Shown here: one piece after another, positions 1 to 5,391 of the stretch
Numbering within the stretch: position 1 is the stretch's first letter
How the letters are laid out: each line of letters starts with the position of its first letter
Source of the DNA: Rhodospirillales bacterium
GTDB lineage: Bacteria > Pseudomonadota > Alphaproteobacteria > Geminicoccales > Geminicoccaceae
NCBI GenBank assembly: GCA_007131045.1
Contig: SLRI01000548.1
Location: 1 to 6,038 of the forward strand
Length of the DNA: 6,038 nucleotides
Reading direction: 5' to 3'
Notes under the pieces: generated by a model
The model's database searches: none
Seen by the model: the letters and a program-made list of their open reading frames with translations, nothing else
Told to the model about the DNA's origin: nothing
Position numbers and translations under genes: made by a program

Positions 1-1666
1 CGAGGCACGTGACGCCGACGGTGGCGGTGACGATGGTCAAGAGGATCATCGGCCAGGGACCCATCATCAAGAGCGAGGGCCCGAAGACGAACATGAAGGG
101 GATGATGTAGCCGGTGAGGCCCAGCTTGACCGCGGCCCAGCTGCTCTCCAGGAGGCCGGCTCTCGAGATGCCGTTGGCGGCGTAGACCGCCATGGCGACC
201 GGCGGCGTGATCGCGGAGAGCACGGCGAAATAGAGGACGAAGAGATGCGCCGCCTCGACCTGGACGCCGAGGCGGACCAGGGCCGGGACGAGCAGCGCCA
301 CCTGGACGATGTAGGCCGGCGTGGTGGGCAGGCCCATGCCGAGGATGATGCCGGCGACCATGGTCAAGAGCAGCGCCGGCAGCAGCATGTTGTGCGAGAG
401 CTTGAGGACGACGTTGGTGAAGCTGAGGCCGAGGCCGGTGAGCGTGATGGTGCCGATGACGATGCCGGCGCAGGCGCAGGCCAGCGCCACGACGATGGTG
501 TTCCTGGCCCCGGCCTCGAGCGCCTCGACGATCGCCTTTGCTGTGAAGGTCCAGCGGGTCGATGCGCGCAGCCAGGTCGTGGGGATGACCGAGGCGATGC
601 CGCAGATGGCGGCGAAGGCGGCGCTGTAGCCCGAGAGCAGCACGGCGATGATCACGACCAGCGGCAGGAAGAGGTGGCCGCGCTCGCTGAACACCTCACC
701 GAGCCTGGGCAGGTCGGGCTTGGGCAGGCCGACGAGCCCGACGCGCCTCGCCTCGAAATGCACGGCCATGAAGACGGCGACGTAATAGAGCAGGGCCGGG
801 AGGATCGCGAAGGCGGCGACGGTGAGATAGGAGGTGCCGAGGAACTCCGCCATGACGAAGGCGGCAGCCCCCATGATCGGCGGCATCAGCTGGCCGCCGG
901 TGGAGGCCACGGCCTCGACGGCACCGGCGAAGGCCGGGCGGTAGCCGGTGCGCTTCATCAGCGGGATGGTGAAGGTGCCGGTGGTCATCACGTTGGCGAC
1001 CGCCGAGCCCGAGACGGTGCCGAAGAGCGAGGAGGTGATGATCGCCACCTTGGCCGGGCCGCCCGAGGTGTGCCCGGCCAGCGCCAGGGCGAAGTCCATG
1101 AACATCTGCCCCGCACCCGAGCGTTCGACGAAGGCGCCGAACAGGATGAAGAGCATGACGTAGGTGGCCGAGACGTAGAGCGGGATGCCGAAGATGCCTT
1201 CGGTCGTGAGGTAGAGCTGATCGAGCATGATGCCGATCGACTGGTTGCCCCAGGTCAGGCCGTAGAGCAGGAAGAGGGCGGCGGTGATCGGCAGCGCCCA
1301 GCCGGTGGCCCGCCTGGTCGCCTCCATGATCAAGGCGATGAGCCCGATGCCGAAGATGTAGTCCCACAAGATCGGGTCGTGGACGTAGTACATCCGGGTC
1401 GTGATGTACTGCAGGTTCCACATCGGATAGAGCGCGCAGACCGCGGCTGCGGCCAAGAGGGCGACATCGACGATGCCGGGACGCTCGGCCTTGGTGCTCC
1501 AGCCGGGCAGGATCAAGAAGGCCAGGACCAGCGCGAAGGCGACGTGGATGCCGCGCATGACGTAGGCGTCGGGCGGGCCGACGAACGCCACATAGAGGTG
1601 GAAGACCGACATCGAGACGGCGACGATCGTGATCGCCCAGCGGGTCGTCCAGGCCGGCAGGAGCAT
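1..1666 (-). CDS. TAXI-type TRAP transporter fused permease (DctQM-like), 3' end outside window
   Basis: This is the inner-membrane permease of a tripartite ATP-independent periplasmic (TRAP) transporter, which uses an ion gradient to import a solute delivered by its binding protein. I translated 555 codons from the ATG at 1666 to the left edge without a stop. The protein is extremely hydrophobic, with about 15 likely membrane segments. The first five (residues about 10-138) fit the small DctQ-like part and the rest the DctM-like part. Family hallmarks are GTVSGSAVANVMTTG (216-230) followed by FTIPLMKRTGY, the TGGQLMPPIMGAAAF stretch (256-270), GLPTTPAY (445-452) and SAITPPVA (485-492). The start has a GAGAAGG about 10 bases upstream. 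It lies 91 bp downstream of the TAXI binding-protein gene on the same strand, the normal order for this subfamily. Fused permeases usually exceed 600 residues, so the C-terminus is probably missing only because of the window edge. The substrate cannot be told from the sequence. Confidence 0.93.
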   Translation of the reverse strand, partial: MLLPAWTTRWAITIVAVSMSVFHLYVAFVGPPDAYVMRGIHVAFALVLAFLILPGWSTKAERPGIVDVALLAAAAVCALYPMWNLQYITTRMYYVHDPILWDYIFGIGLIALIMEATRRATGWALPITAALFLLYGLTWGNQSIGIMLDQLYLTTEGIFGIPLYVSATYVMLFILFGAFVERSGAGQMFMDFALALAGHTSGGPAKVAIITSSLFGTVSGSAVANVMTTGTFTIPLMKRTGYRPAFAGAVEAVASTGGQLMPPIMGAAAFVMAEFLGTSYLTVAAFAILPALLYYVAVFMAVHFEARRVGLVGLPKPDLPRLGEVFSERGHLFLPLVVIIAVLLSGYSAAFAAICGIASVIPTTWLRASTRWTFTAKAIVEALEAGARNTIVVALACACAGIVIGTITLTGLGLSFTNVVLKLSHNMLLPALLLTMVAGIILGMGLPTTPAYIVQVALLVPALVRLGVQVEAAHLFVLYFAVLSAITPPVAMAVYAANGISRAGLLESSWAAVKLGLTGYIIPFMFVFGPSLLMMGPWPMILLTIVTATVGVTCL

Positions 1667-1714
1667 GGCGGCGGCGCCTTCTCGGGAGAGGTCGGCGGCT
1701 CGAAGGAACGGCAA

Positions 1715-1745
1715 CGGCCCGCCGCCCGTGGCGGACGGCGGGCCG
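1715..1745 (-). promoter_or_regulatory. GC-rich hairpin between binding protein and permease genes
   Basis: A perfect 10-bp inverted repeat (CGGCCCGCCG paired with CGGCGGGCCG) encloses an 11-base loop. On the minus strand it begins 12 bases after the stop codon of the TAXI binding protein and ends 48 bases before the permease start. No clear run of T follows the stem, so it is not a canonical intrinsic terminator. Position and strength suggest an mRNA-stabilising or partly attenuating hairpin that would let the binding protein be made in excess over the permease; that role is inferred. Confidence 0.45.
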
Positions 1746-1757
1746 CGGCGGCTGTGC

Positions 1758-2699
1758 CTACATGACGCCGTGGTCTCGGTAGAAGCGCTCGGCACCCGGG
1801 TGCAGCGGCACGCCGGTGTCGGTGGCCATCACCTCGAGCGTGGTGTCGCTCATCACCCGGACGATCGAGACCAGGTCCTCCATGTCCTCGACCATGCCTT
1901 CGAGGATCTGATAGACCACGTCCTCGTCGAGATCGCAGCGGGCGATGACGTGGGTGGCGTAGCCGACGACGTCGACATCCGCGTCCTGGCCCGGATAGCT
2001 GCCGGCCGCAATGGTGAGCTTGGAATAGCCGGGGTTGAGCTCTCGCATCGCCTCGAACTTGTCGTCGGGCAGCTCGAGCAGCTTGATCGAGCGCGCCGAG
2101 GCCAGATCCATCACCGCCGAGGCCGGCACCGTGGTGCCGAGCGTGAACATCTGGGCGTTGCTGTCCTTCATCAAGGAGACGGCGTCGGTATAGGAGACGA
2201 AGCTGACCCGGCTCATGTCGTCGTAGGTCATGCCGTGCACCTCGAACAACTGGGCGCTGATCGCCTCCGCGGTGTTGCCGACCGGCTGGATGGCGATCGA
2301 CTTGCCGCGTGCGTCGTCGATCGACTCGATACCGGAATCGGCATTCACGACGATCTGGAAATACTGCGGATAGAGGGTGGCGACGTTGCAGACGTTCTCG
2401 GCCACCGCCTCGAAAGGCGGGCGGCCGGCGACACCGTCGACCGTCGAGATCGAGTTGCCGAAGCCGAGATCGGCGCGGCCGAGCGAGACCGCGAGCACAT
2501 TGGCGATGCCGGCACCCGGCAGCACCTGGACGCCGATGCCGTGCTTGTCGGCGATGTTGGCAATGGCCCCACCGAGCGGGTACCAGGAGCCGCCCTGCGG
2601 GCCGGTCATCAGCCGAACCTGCTGCGCCTCGGCCATGCCGGCGGTCATCGCGATGCCGGCGCCCAAGGCCACGGCTGCGAGCGTCTGTCGCTTGGTCAT
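1758..2699 (-). CDS. TAXI family TRAP transporter solute-binding protein
   Basis: This periplasmic protein captures the substrate and hands it to the TRAP permease encoded just downstream. The product is 313 residues, usual for TAXI proteins. It starts with a clear Sec signal peptide: MTKR, a hydrophobic stretch to about residue 21, and a probable cleavage after AEA (residue 25). The mature protein opens with the family's binding motif LMTGPQGGSWYPLGGAIA, followed by GAGIANVLAVSLGRADLGFGNS. It ends with the typical GVPLHPGAERFYRDHGVM. The ATG at 2699 is preceded by AGGGGGA six bases upstream, which fixes the start. The gene is first in a two-gene minus-strand unit with the fused permease and diverges from the deacetylase-xseB-ispA-dxs cluster. 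Known TAXI ligands include glutamate and other small carboxylates in some species, but most are uncharacterised, and no substrate can be assigned here. Confidence 0.95.
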   Translation of the reverse strand: MTKRQTLAAVALGAGIAMTAGMAEAQQVRLMTGPQGGSWYPLGGAIANIADKHGIGVQVLPGAGIANVLAVSLGRADLGFGNSISTVDGVAGRPPFEAVAENVCNVATLYPQYFQIVVNADSGIESIDDARGKSIAIQPVGNTAEAISAQLFEVHGMTYDDMSRVSFVSYTDAVSLMKDSNAQMFTLGTTVPASAVMDLASARSIKLLELPDDKFEAMRELNPGYSKLTIAAGSYPGQDADVDVVGYATHVIARCDLDEDVVYQILEGMVEDMEDLVSIVRVMSDTTLEVMATDTGVPLHPGAERFYRDHGVM

Positions 2700-2868
2700 C
2701 GTTGGTCCCCCTGATGGGTTGTTTATTGTTTAATGGCGAGACAATTTGCCCGCGCGCGCCGTCCGTGCAACCTTTATCTTTTGGCCCTTGCGCCGACCGG
2801 GCGTTTTCGGCACCTGAGCCCGTGTCCCTGTCGATCCATTGTTGCATCCCCAACCGAGAGAGCCCTCG
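2700..2868. promoter_or_regulatory. Divergent intergenic region with promoters for both directions
   Basis: This 169-bp gap separates the two divergent transcription units and is the only sizeable non-coding stretch in the window. It contains two AT-rich islands in a GC-rich background: about 2718-2734, which includes the imperfect tandem GTTTATT/GTTTAAT, and about 2769-2782 (AACCTTTATCTTTT). Between them is an alternating CG run (2751-2759). The first island sits where a -10 element or leader for the TAXI operon would be expected, the second where a -10 for the rightward unit could lie. I could not find a convincing -35/-10 pair on either strand, so exact promoters are left unassigned. Confidence 0.5.
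2706..2712 (-). promoter_or_regulatory. Strong ribosome binding site of the TAXI binding-protein gene
   Basis: On the minus strand AGGGGGA lies six bases before the ATG at 2699. It is one of the two clearest Shine-Dalgarno sequences in the window, in keeping with the high expression expected for a periplasmic binding protein. Confidence 0.7.
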
Positions 2869-3801
2869 TTGAACGTCCTCTACTACAGCCATCCCTCGGC
2901 CCTGGCCCACGATGCCGGGCCCGGCCACCCCGAGGCCGCCCGGCGGCTGGTGGCGATCGAGCGGCTGCTGCAGGAGCGGGCGCCGGCCTTCCTCGAGCGC
3001 CGCGAGGCACCGCCCGCGAGCATGGCGCAGATCGAGCGGGTGCACCCGGCGCCCTATCCGGCGCGCATCCTCGAGGCCGAGCCCGAGGACGGCTATCGCC
3101 AGCTCGACCCGGACACCGCCATGTCCCCCGGCTCGGTGGAGGCGGCGCTCAGGGGCTCGGGTGCGGCCTGCGCCGCGGTCGACGCCCTGATCGCCGGCGA
3201 GGCCAAGCGTGCCTTCGTGGCGATGCGGCCGCCCGGCCACCACGCCGAGCCCGACCGGGCGATGGGCTTTTGCCTCTTCGACACCGTCGCCGTGGGCGCC
3301 ATGCAGGCCCGCCACGCGCACGGGATCGGGCGGATCGCCATCTTCGATTTCGACGTGCATCACGGCAACGGCACCCAGGCGGCCTTCTGGAACGATCCCG
3401 AGACACTCTATCTCTCGACCCACCAGATGCCGCTCTACCCGGGCACCGGGGCCGCCCACGAATCCGGCGCCTTCGGCAACATCGTGAACGCGCCGTGCCC
3501 GGCCGGCATGGGCTCGGCGGCCTGGCGGCGGCTGGTCGAGAGCCGCATCCTGCCGCGCATCGACGCCTTCGCTCCCGCCCTTTTGATGATCTCGGCGGGC
3601 TTCGACGCGCATGCGGTCGATCCGCTGGCGCAAATGCGCCTCGGCGACGAGGATTTCGCCTGGGCGACGCGCGAGATCACGGCACTGGCCGAGCGCCATG
3701 CCGAGGGCCGGGTGGTCGCGGTGCTCGAAGGCGGCTACGATCCGCCCACTTTGGCGAGGTGTGTTCTCGCCCATCTCGAAGCCCTGGCCGAGGAGCCTTG
3801 A
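2869..3801 (+). CDS. Histone deacetylase family (class II-like) zinc hydrolase
   Basis: This is a member of the arginase/deacetylase fold family that includes HDACs, acetoin-utilisation proteins and acetylpolyamine amidohydrolases. It should be a cytosolic enzyme removing acyl groups from an amine, but the bacterial substrate is unknown. All catalytic landmarks are present: RPPGHHAE with the His pair at 124-125, DFDVHHGNGT with zinc ligands Asp162 and His164, SAGFDAH with zinc ligand Asp246, and LEGGYD with the catalytic Tyr290. The N-terminal HPSALAHDAGPGHPEAARRL is typical. I chose the TTG at 2869 because GAGAGAG lies six bases upstream and the protein then begins MNVLYYSHP, as relatives do; a TTG at 2839 would add ten residues. 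The length is 310 residues. One small departure is FD at 137-138, where most relatives have FN. The gene heads the rightward cluster and is followed eight bases later by xseB. Confidence 0.94.
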   Translation: MNVLYYSHPSALAHDAGPGHPEAARRLVAIERLLQERAPAFLERREAPPASMAQIERVHPAPYPARILEAEPEDGYRQLDPDTAMSPGSVEAALRGSGAACAAVDALIAGEAKRAFVAMRPPGHHAEPDRAMGFCLFDTVAVGAMQARHAHGIGRIAIFDFDVHHGNGTQAAFWNDPETLYLSTHQMPLYPGTGAAHESGAFGNIVNAPCPAGMGSAAWRRLVESRILPRIDAFAPALLMISAGFDAHAVDPLAQMRLGDEDFAWATREITALAERHAEGRVVAVLEGGYDPPTLARCVLAHLEALAEEP

Positions 3802-3809
3802 GCGCGCGC

Positions 3810-4058
3810 ATGAGTGAAGCAGCCGAACCGGCGATCGCGAGCCTGAGCTTCGAGGCGGCGCTGGCCGAGCTCGAGGCCATCGTGCAGCGCCTCGAGCGTG
3901 GCCAGCTCGACCTCGAGGCCTCGATCACCGCCTACGAGCGCGGCACCGCCCTGCGCCGGCACTGCGCCACCAAGCTCGAGGAGGCGCGGCTCCGGGTCGA
4001 GCGGATCACCTTCGACAAGAACGGCAAGCCGAAGCTCGAGCCGGAGGACGAGGCTTGA
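3810..4058 (+). CDS. xseB: Exodeoxyribonuclease VII small subunit
   Basis: XseB binds the catalytic XseA subunit in several copies to form exonuclease VII, which degrades single-stranded DNA from both ends into oligonucleotides. The product has 82 residues, the normal size. It shows the two-helix pattern of the family: SFEAALAELEAIVQRLERGQ then LDLEASITAYERGTALRRHC and KLEEARLRVERI. The start is the ATG at 3810, eight bases after the deacetylase stop. AGGAG at 3791-3795 is rather distant (14 bases), so translation is probably coupled to the upstream gene. A TTG at 3798, overlapping the upstream stop, would add four residues and cannot be excluded. The same frame stays open far upstream inside the deacetylase gene, but that is a composition artefact. 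xseA is not in the window. xseB next to ispA and dxs matches the classic order seen in E. coli and many proteobacteria. Confidence 0.95.
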   Translation: MSEAAEPAIASLSFEAALAELEAIVQRLERGQLDLEASITAYERGTALRRHCATKLEEARLRVERITFDKNGKPKLEPEDEA

Positions 4059-4071
4059 GCCGGATGCCGGC
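4059..4071 (+). repeat. Short perfect inverted repeat directly after xseB
   Basis: GCCGG-ATG-CCGGC begins at the base after the xseB stop codon. Arms are five bases with a three-base spacer and no T-tract, so it is not a terminator. It lies at the junction between xseB and the toxin remnant and could be a chance palindrome, a small operator or a junction scar. Confidence 0.35.
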
Positions 4072-4082
4072 AGGGGCCGCGA

Positions 4083-4157
4083 TCCGACCAGAAGACCCAG
4101 CGAACGCCTCGACGGGAGATCGAGTTGGCCCTCGGGCGGGCGGAGGAGGTGCGATGA
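4083..4157 (+). pseudogene. C-terminal remnant of a HigB/RelE-like (Gp49-family) toxin gene
   Basis: In the same frame as xseB, after its stop codon, about 24 codons read SDQKTQRTPRREIELA and then LGRAEEVR before a TGA at 4155-4157. Toxins of the RelE/ParE superfamily, HigB-like or phage Gp49 branch, commonly end in a motif of the form KKTQKTPxxEIxxAxxR, and this tail matches it closely. The TGA overlaps the ATG of the next gene as ATGA, and the antitoxin's ribosome binding site lies inside the tail, exactly the arrangement of intact toxin-antitoxin pairs of this type. The N-terminal three quarters of the toxin, which carry most of its fold and RNase activity, are absent: xseB is complete and ends only 24 bases earlier. 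The left boundary is approximate. No start codon or ribosome binding site is apparent for the fragment, so it is very unlikely to be expressed as a toxin. The family match is from memory of the conserved tail, not from a search. Confidence 0.72.
4144..4149 (+). promoter_or_regulatory. Ribosome binding site of the antitoxin gene
   Basis: AGGAGG, part of a GGAGGAGG run at 4142-4149, lies four to seven bases before the ATG at 4154. It is embedded in the coding tail of the toxin remnant. It decides the antitoxin start against two in-frame upstream candidates, TTG at 4055 and ATG at 4064. Confidence 0.75.
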
Positions 4158-4453
4158 GCAAGCGGAACACGACCGCGCGGGAACTCCATCAGGAATGGCT
4201 GAAGAACCCGGACTACGTGAAGGCCTATGACGCACTGGAGGAGGAATTCACGCTCGCCGACGCCTTCATCCGGGCGAGGGCGGAAGCGGCGCTCACCCAG
4301 GAGCAGGTGGCCGAGCGGATGGGCACGACGCAGGCGGTGATCGCACGGTTGGAAAGCGGGCGGGTCAAGCCGACGACGCGCACCTTGGAGCGCTTCGCCG
4401 AGGCGACCGGCACGCGCTTGCGCATTGCCTTCGACCGCCCGCGCACGGCCTGA
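4154..4453 (+). CDS. Orphan HigA-like XRE-family antitoxin / HTH regulator
   Basis: This is a 99-residue DNA-binding protein of the type that normally neutralises a HigB/RelE-like toxin and represses its own operon. The N-terminal part (residues 1-36), with KNPDYVKAYDALEEEF, is the toxin-binding-type region seen in such antitoxins. Residues about 37-90 form an XRE/Cro helix-turn-helix: ALTQEQVAERMGTTQAVIARLESG, with the recognition helix near 58-68, then TTRTLERFAEATGTRLRIAF. The start is set by the ribosome binding site at 4144-4149 and by the ATGA overlap with the toxin remnant. The frame is intact, but no complete toxin gene lies on either side. It interrupts the usual xseB-ispA junction and ends four bases before ispA. 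Codon use looks slightly less GC-skewed than in its neighbours (GAA, CAT, TAT, CTG rather than CTC), consistent with acquisition. It may now act as a stand-alone repressor, an antidote to a related toxin elsewhere, or be passively retained. Confidence 0.9.
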   Translation: MSKRNTTARELHQEWLKNPDYVKAYDALEEEFTLADAFIRARAEAALTQEQVAERMGTTQAVIARLESGRVKPTTRTLERFAEATGTRLRIAFDRPRTA

Positions 4454-4457
4454 GACG

Positions 4458-5348
4458 GTGACGTCGGCAGCAGCCTTCCGAGCGTCGCTCGAGGACAATG
4501 CCGCGGCCGTCGATGCTTGGCTCGAGACCGTGCTGCCCGAGGCCCTGGGCCATGCCGCACCGCTCTACGCGGCGATGCGCTACAGCGCGCTCGGTGGCGG
4601 CAAGCGGGTGCGGGCGTATCTCGTCCGGGCCACCGCCGACCTCTTCGACGTCCCGGCCGAACAGGCGCTGGCGGTCGGCGCCGCGATCGAGCTGTTGCAC
4701 GCCTATTCGCTGATCCACGACGACCTGCCCGCCATGGACGATGCGCAGACACGGCGCGGCAAGCCCGCCTGCCATATCGCCTTCGACCAGGCCACGGCGA
4801 TCCTCGCGGGCGACGCCCTGCAGGCCCTGGCCTTCGAGGTCCTGGCCGGGCCGCTGTTGCAGATCGAGGCGCGGACCAGCCGCGCCTTGACCTGGGGCTT
4901 GGCCCGGGCGAGTGGGCCGCTGGGGATGTGCGGCGGGCAGATGATCGATCTTCTGGCCGACGGGCTCGAGCTCGATCTCGCCGGCATTCGCGAGCTGCAG
5001 GCGAAGAAGACCGGCGCGCTGATCCGCTTTTCCTGCGAGGCCGGCTGCATCCTCGGCGATGCCGGCGATGCCCATCGCGAGGCGCTGCTCGCCTATGGCG
5101 ACCGGCTCGGCCTCGCCTTCCAGATCGCCGACGATCTCCTCGACGTGCGCGGCGATGCGGCGGCGGTGGGCAAGGATGTCGGCAACGATGCCGGCAAGGC
5201 GACGTTCGTCGGCCTGCTCGGGATCGAGGGCGCCGAGGCCGAATTGAAAAGTTTACACAACGAAGCGTCAACTTCGCTTGACAGATTTGCGGAACGTGCG
5301 ACCTTGTTGCGCATGCTTTTCGGCTTCGTGATCGACCGCAGCTACTGA
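4458..5348 (+). CDS. ispA: Farnesyl diphosphate synthase (short-chain polyprenyl synthase)
   Basis: IspA condenses isopentenyl diphosphate with dimethylallyl and then geranyl diphosphate to make C15 farnesyl diphosphate in the cytosol. From the GTG at 4458 the protein has 296 residues, the normal length. Motifs in order are GGGKRVRAYLV (46-56, with Ala where Pro is usual), the first aspartate-rich motif DDLPAMD (88-94) inside HAYSLIHDD as in E. coli IspA, GGQMIDLLAD (159-168), KKTGALIRFS (183-192), the second aspartate-rich motif DDLLD (225-229) in FQIADDLLDV, and GKATFVGLLG (246-255). The two-residue insertion in the first motif marks bacterial type II FPP synthases; a C20 product cannot be ruled out. 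The GTG lies four bases after the antitoxin stop with no clear ribosome binding site, which suggests translational coupling. An in-frame TTG at 4425 would overlap the antitoxin and is less likely. Codons from about residue 262 onward are unusual (see the AT-rich patch). Confidence 0.95.
   Translation: MTSAAAFRASLEDNAAAVDAWLETVLPEALGHAAPLYAAMRYSALGGGKRVRAYLVRATADLFDVPAEQALAVGAAIELLHAYSLIHDDLPAMDDAQTRRGKPACHIAFDQATAILAGDALQALAFEVLAGPLLQIEARTSRALTWGLARASGPLGMCGGQMIDLLADGLELDLAGIRELQAKKTGALIRFSCEAGCILGDAGDAHREALLAYGDRLGLAFQIADDLLDVRGDAAAVGKDVGNDAGKATFVGLLGIEGAEAELKSLHNEASTSLDRFAERATLLRMLFGFVIDRSY
5241..5290. other. AT-rich, rare-codon patch within the 3' end of ispA
   Basis: By direct count, 20 of these 50 bases are G or C (40%), against a strongly GC-rich surround. 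The coding frame here uses codons almost absent elsewhere in the window: TTG, AAA, AGT, TTA, TCA, ACT, CTT, AGA, TTT. The patch contains TTGACA at 5278-5283 and TTGAAA at 5244-5249, both resembling -35 elements, and the small inverted repeat CGAAG/CTTCG (5261-5265 and 5272-5276). It lies about 100-150 bp before dxs. A good -10 element at the right spacing is not visible, so an internal dxs promoter is only a possibility. Confidence 0.5.
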
Positions 5349-5391
5349 GCCGCCCTAGATGAACCCCTGACGACACGAACGGTGCCGACCG

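Noticed and set aside
245..1765. Long plus-strand open frame (506 codons) opposite the TRAP permease
   Set aside because: It is rich in Arg, Asp, Gly, Glu and His without any domain pattern, and lies antisense to a permease whose frame shows clear family motifs. It is a shadow caused by high GC.
2785..2808. Intrinsic terminator formed by CGCC/GGCG followed by GTTTT
   Set aside because: The stem is only about four base pairs, and no gene on the plus strand ends upstream of it.
2839..2868. TTG at 2839 as the deacetylase start
   Set aside because: The added ten residues are atypical, while the TTG at 2869 has GAGAGAG six bases upstream and yields the usual short N-terminus.
1513..3774. Minus-strand open frame of 753 codons spanning the TAXI gene, the divergent region and most of the deacetylase gene
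   Set aside because: It crosses well-supported genes in other frames and has low-complexity Arg/Gly/His composition. The real genes beneath it have recognisable motifs.
2733..3809. Possible long N-terminal extension of XseB
   Set aside because: The xseB frame is open far upstream, but that translation overlaps the deacetylase and is Arg/Pro-rich noise. XseB proteins are about 80 residues, matching the ATG at 3810.
4055..4153. Upstream starts (TTG at 4055, ATG at 4064) for the antitoxin
   Set aside because: The extra residues are Gly/Ala/Pro-rich and unlike the family, no ribosome binding site precedes them, and the AGGAGG before 4154 with the ATGA overlap fits the usual start.
4425..4457. 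TTG at 4425 as the ispA start
   Set aside because: It would overlap the antitoxin gene by 29 bases and add residues not typical of IspA. The GTG at 4458 gives the normal length.
5278..5306. A definite sigma-70 promoter for dxs starting at the TTGACA
   Set aside because: The hexamer is perfect, but the sequences 16-18 bases downstream (around GACCTTG) match a -10 element poorly. Kept only as a possibility within the AT-rich patch.
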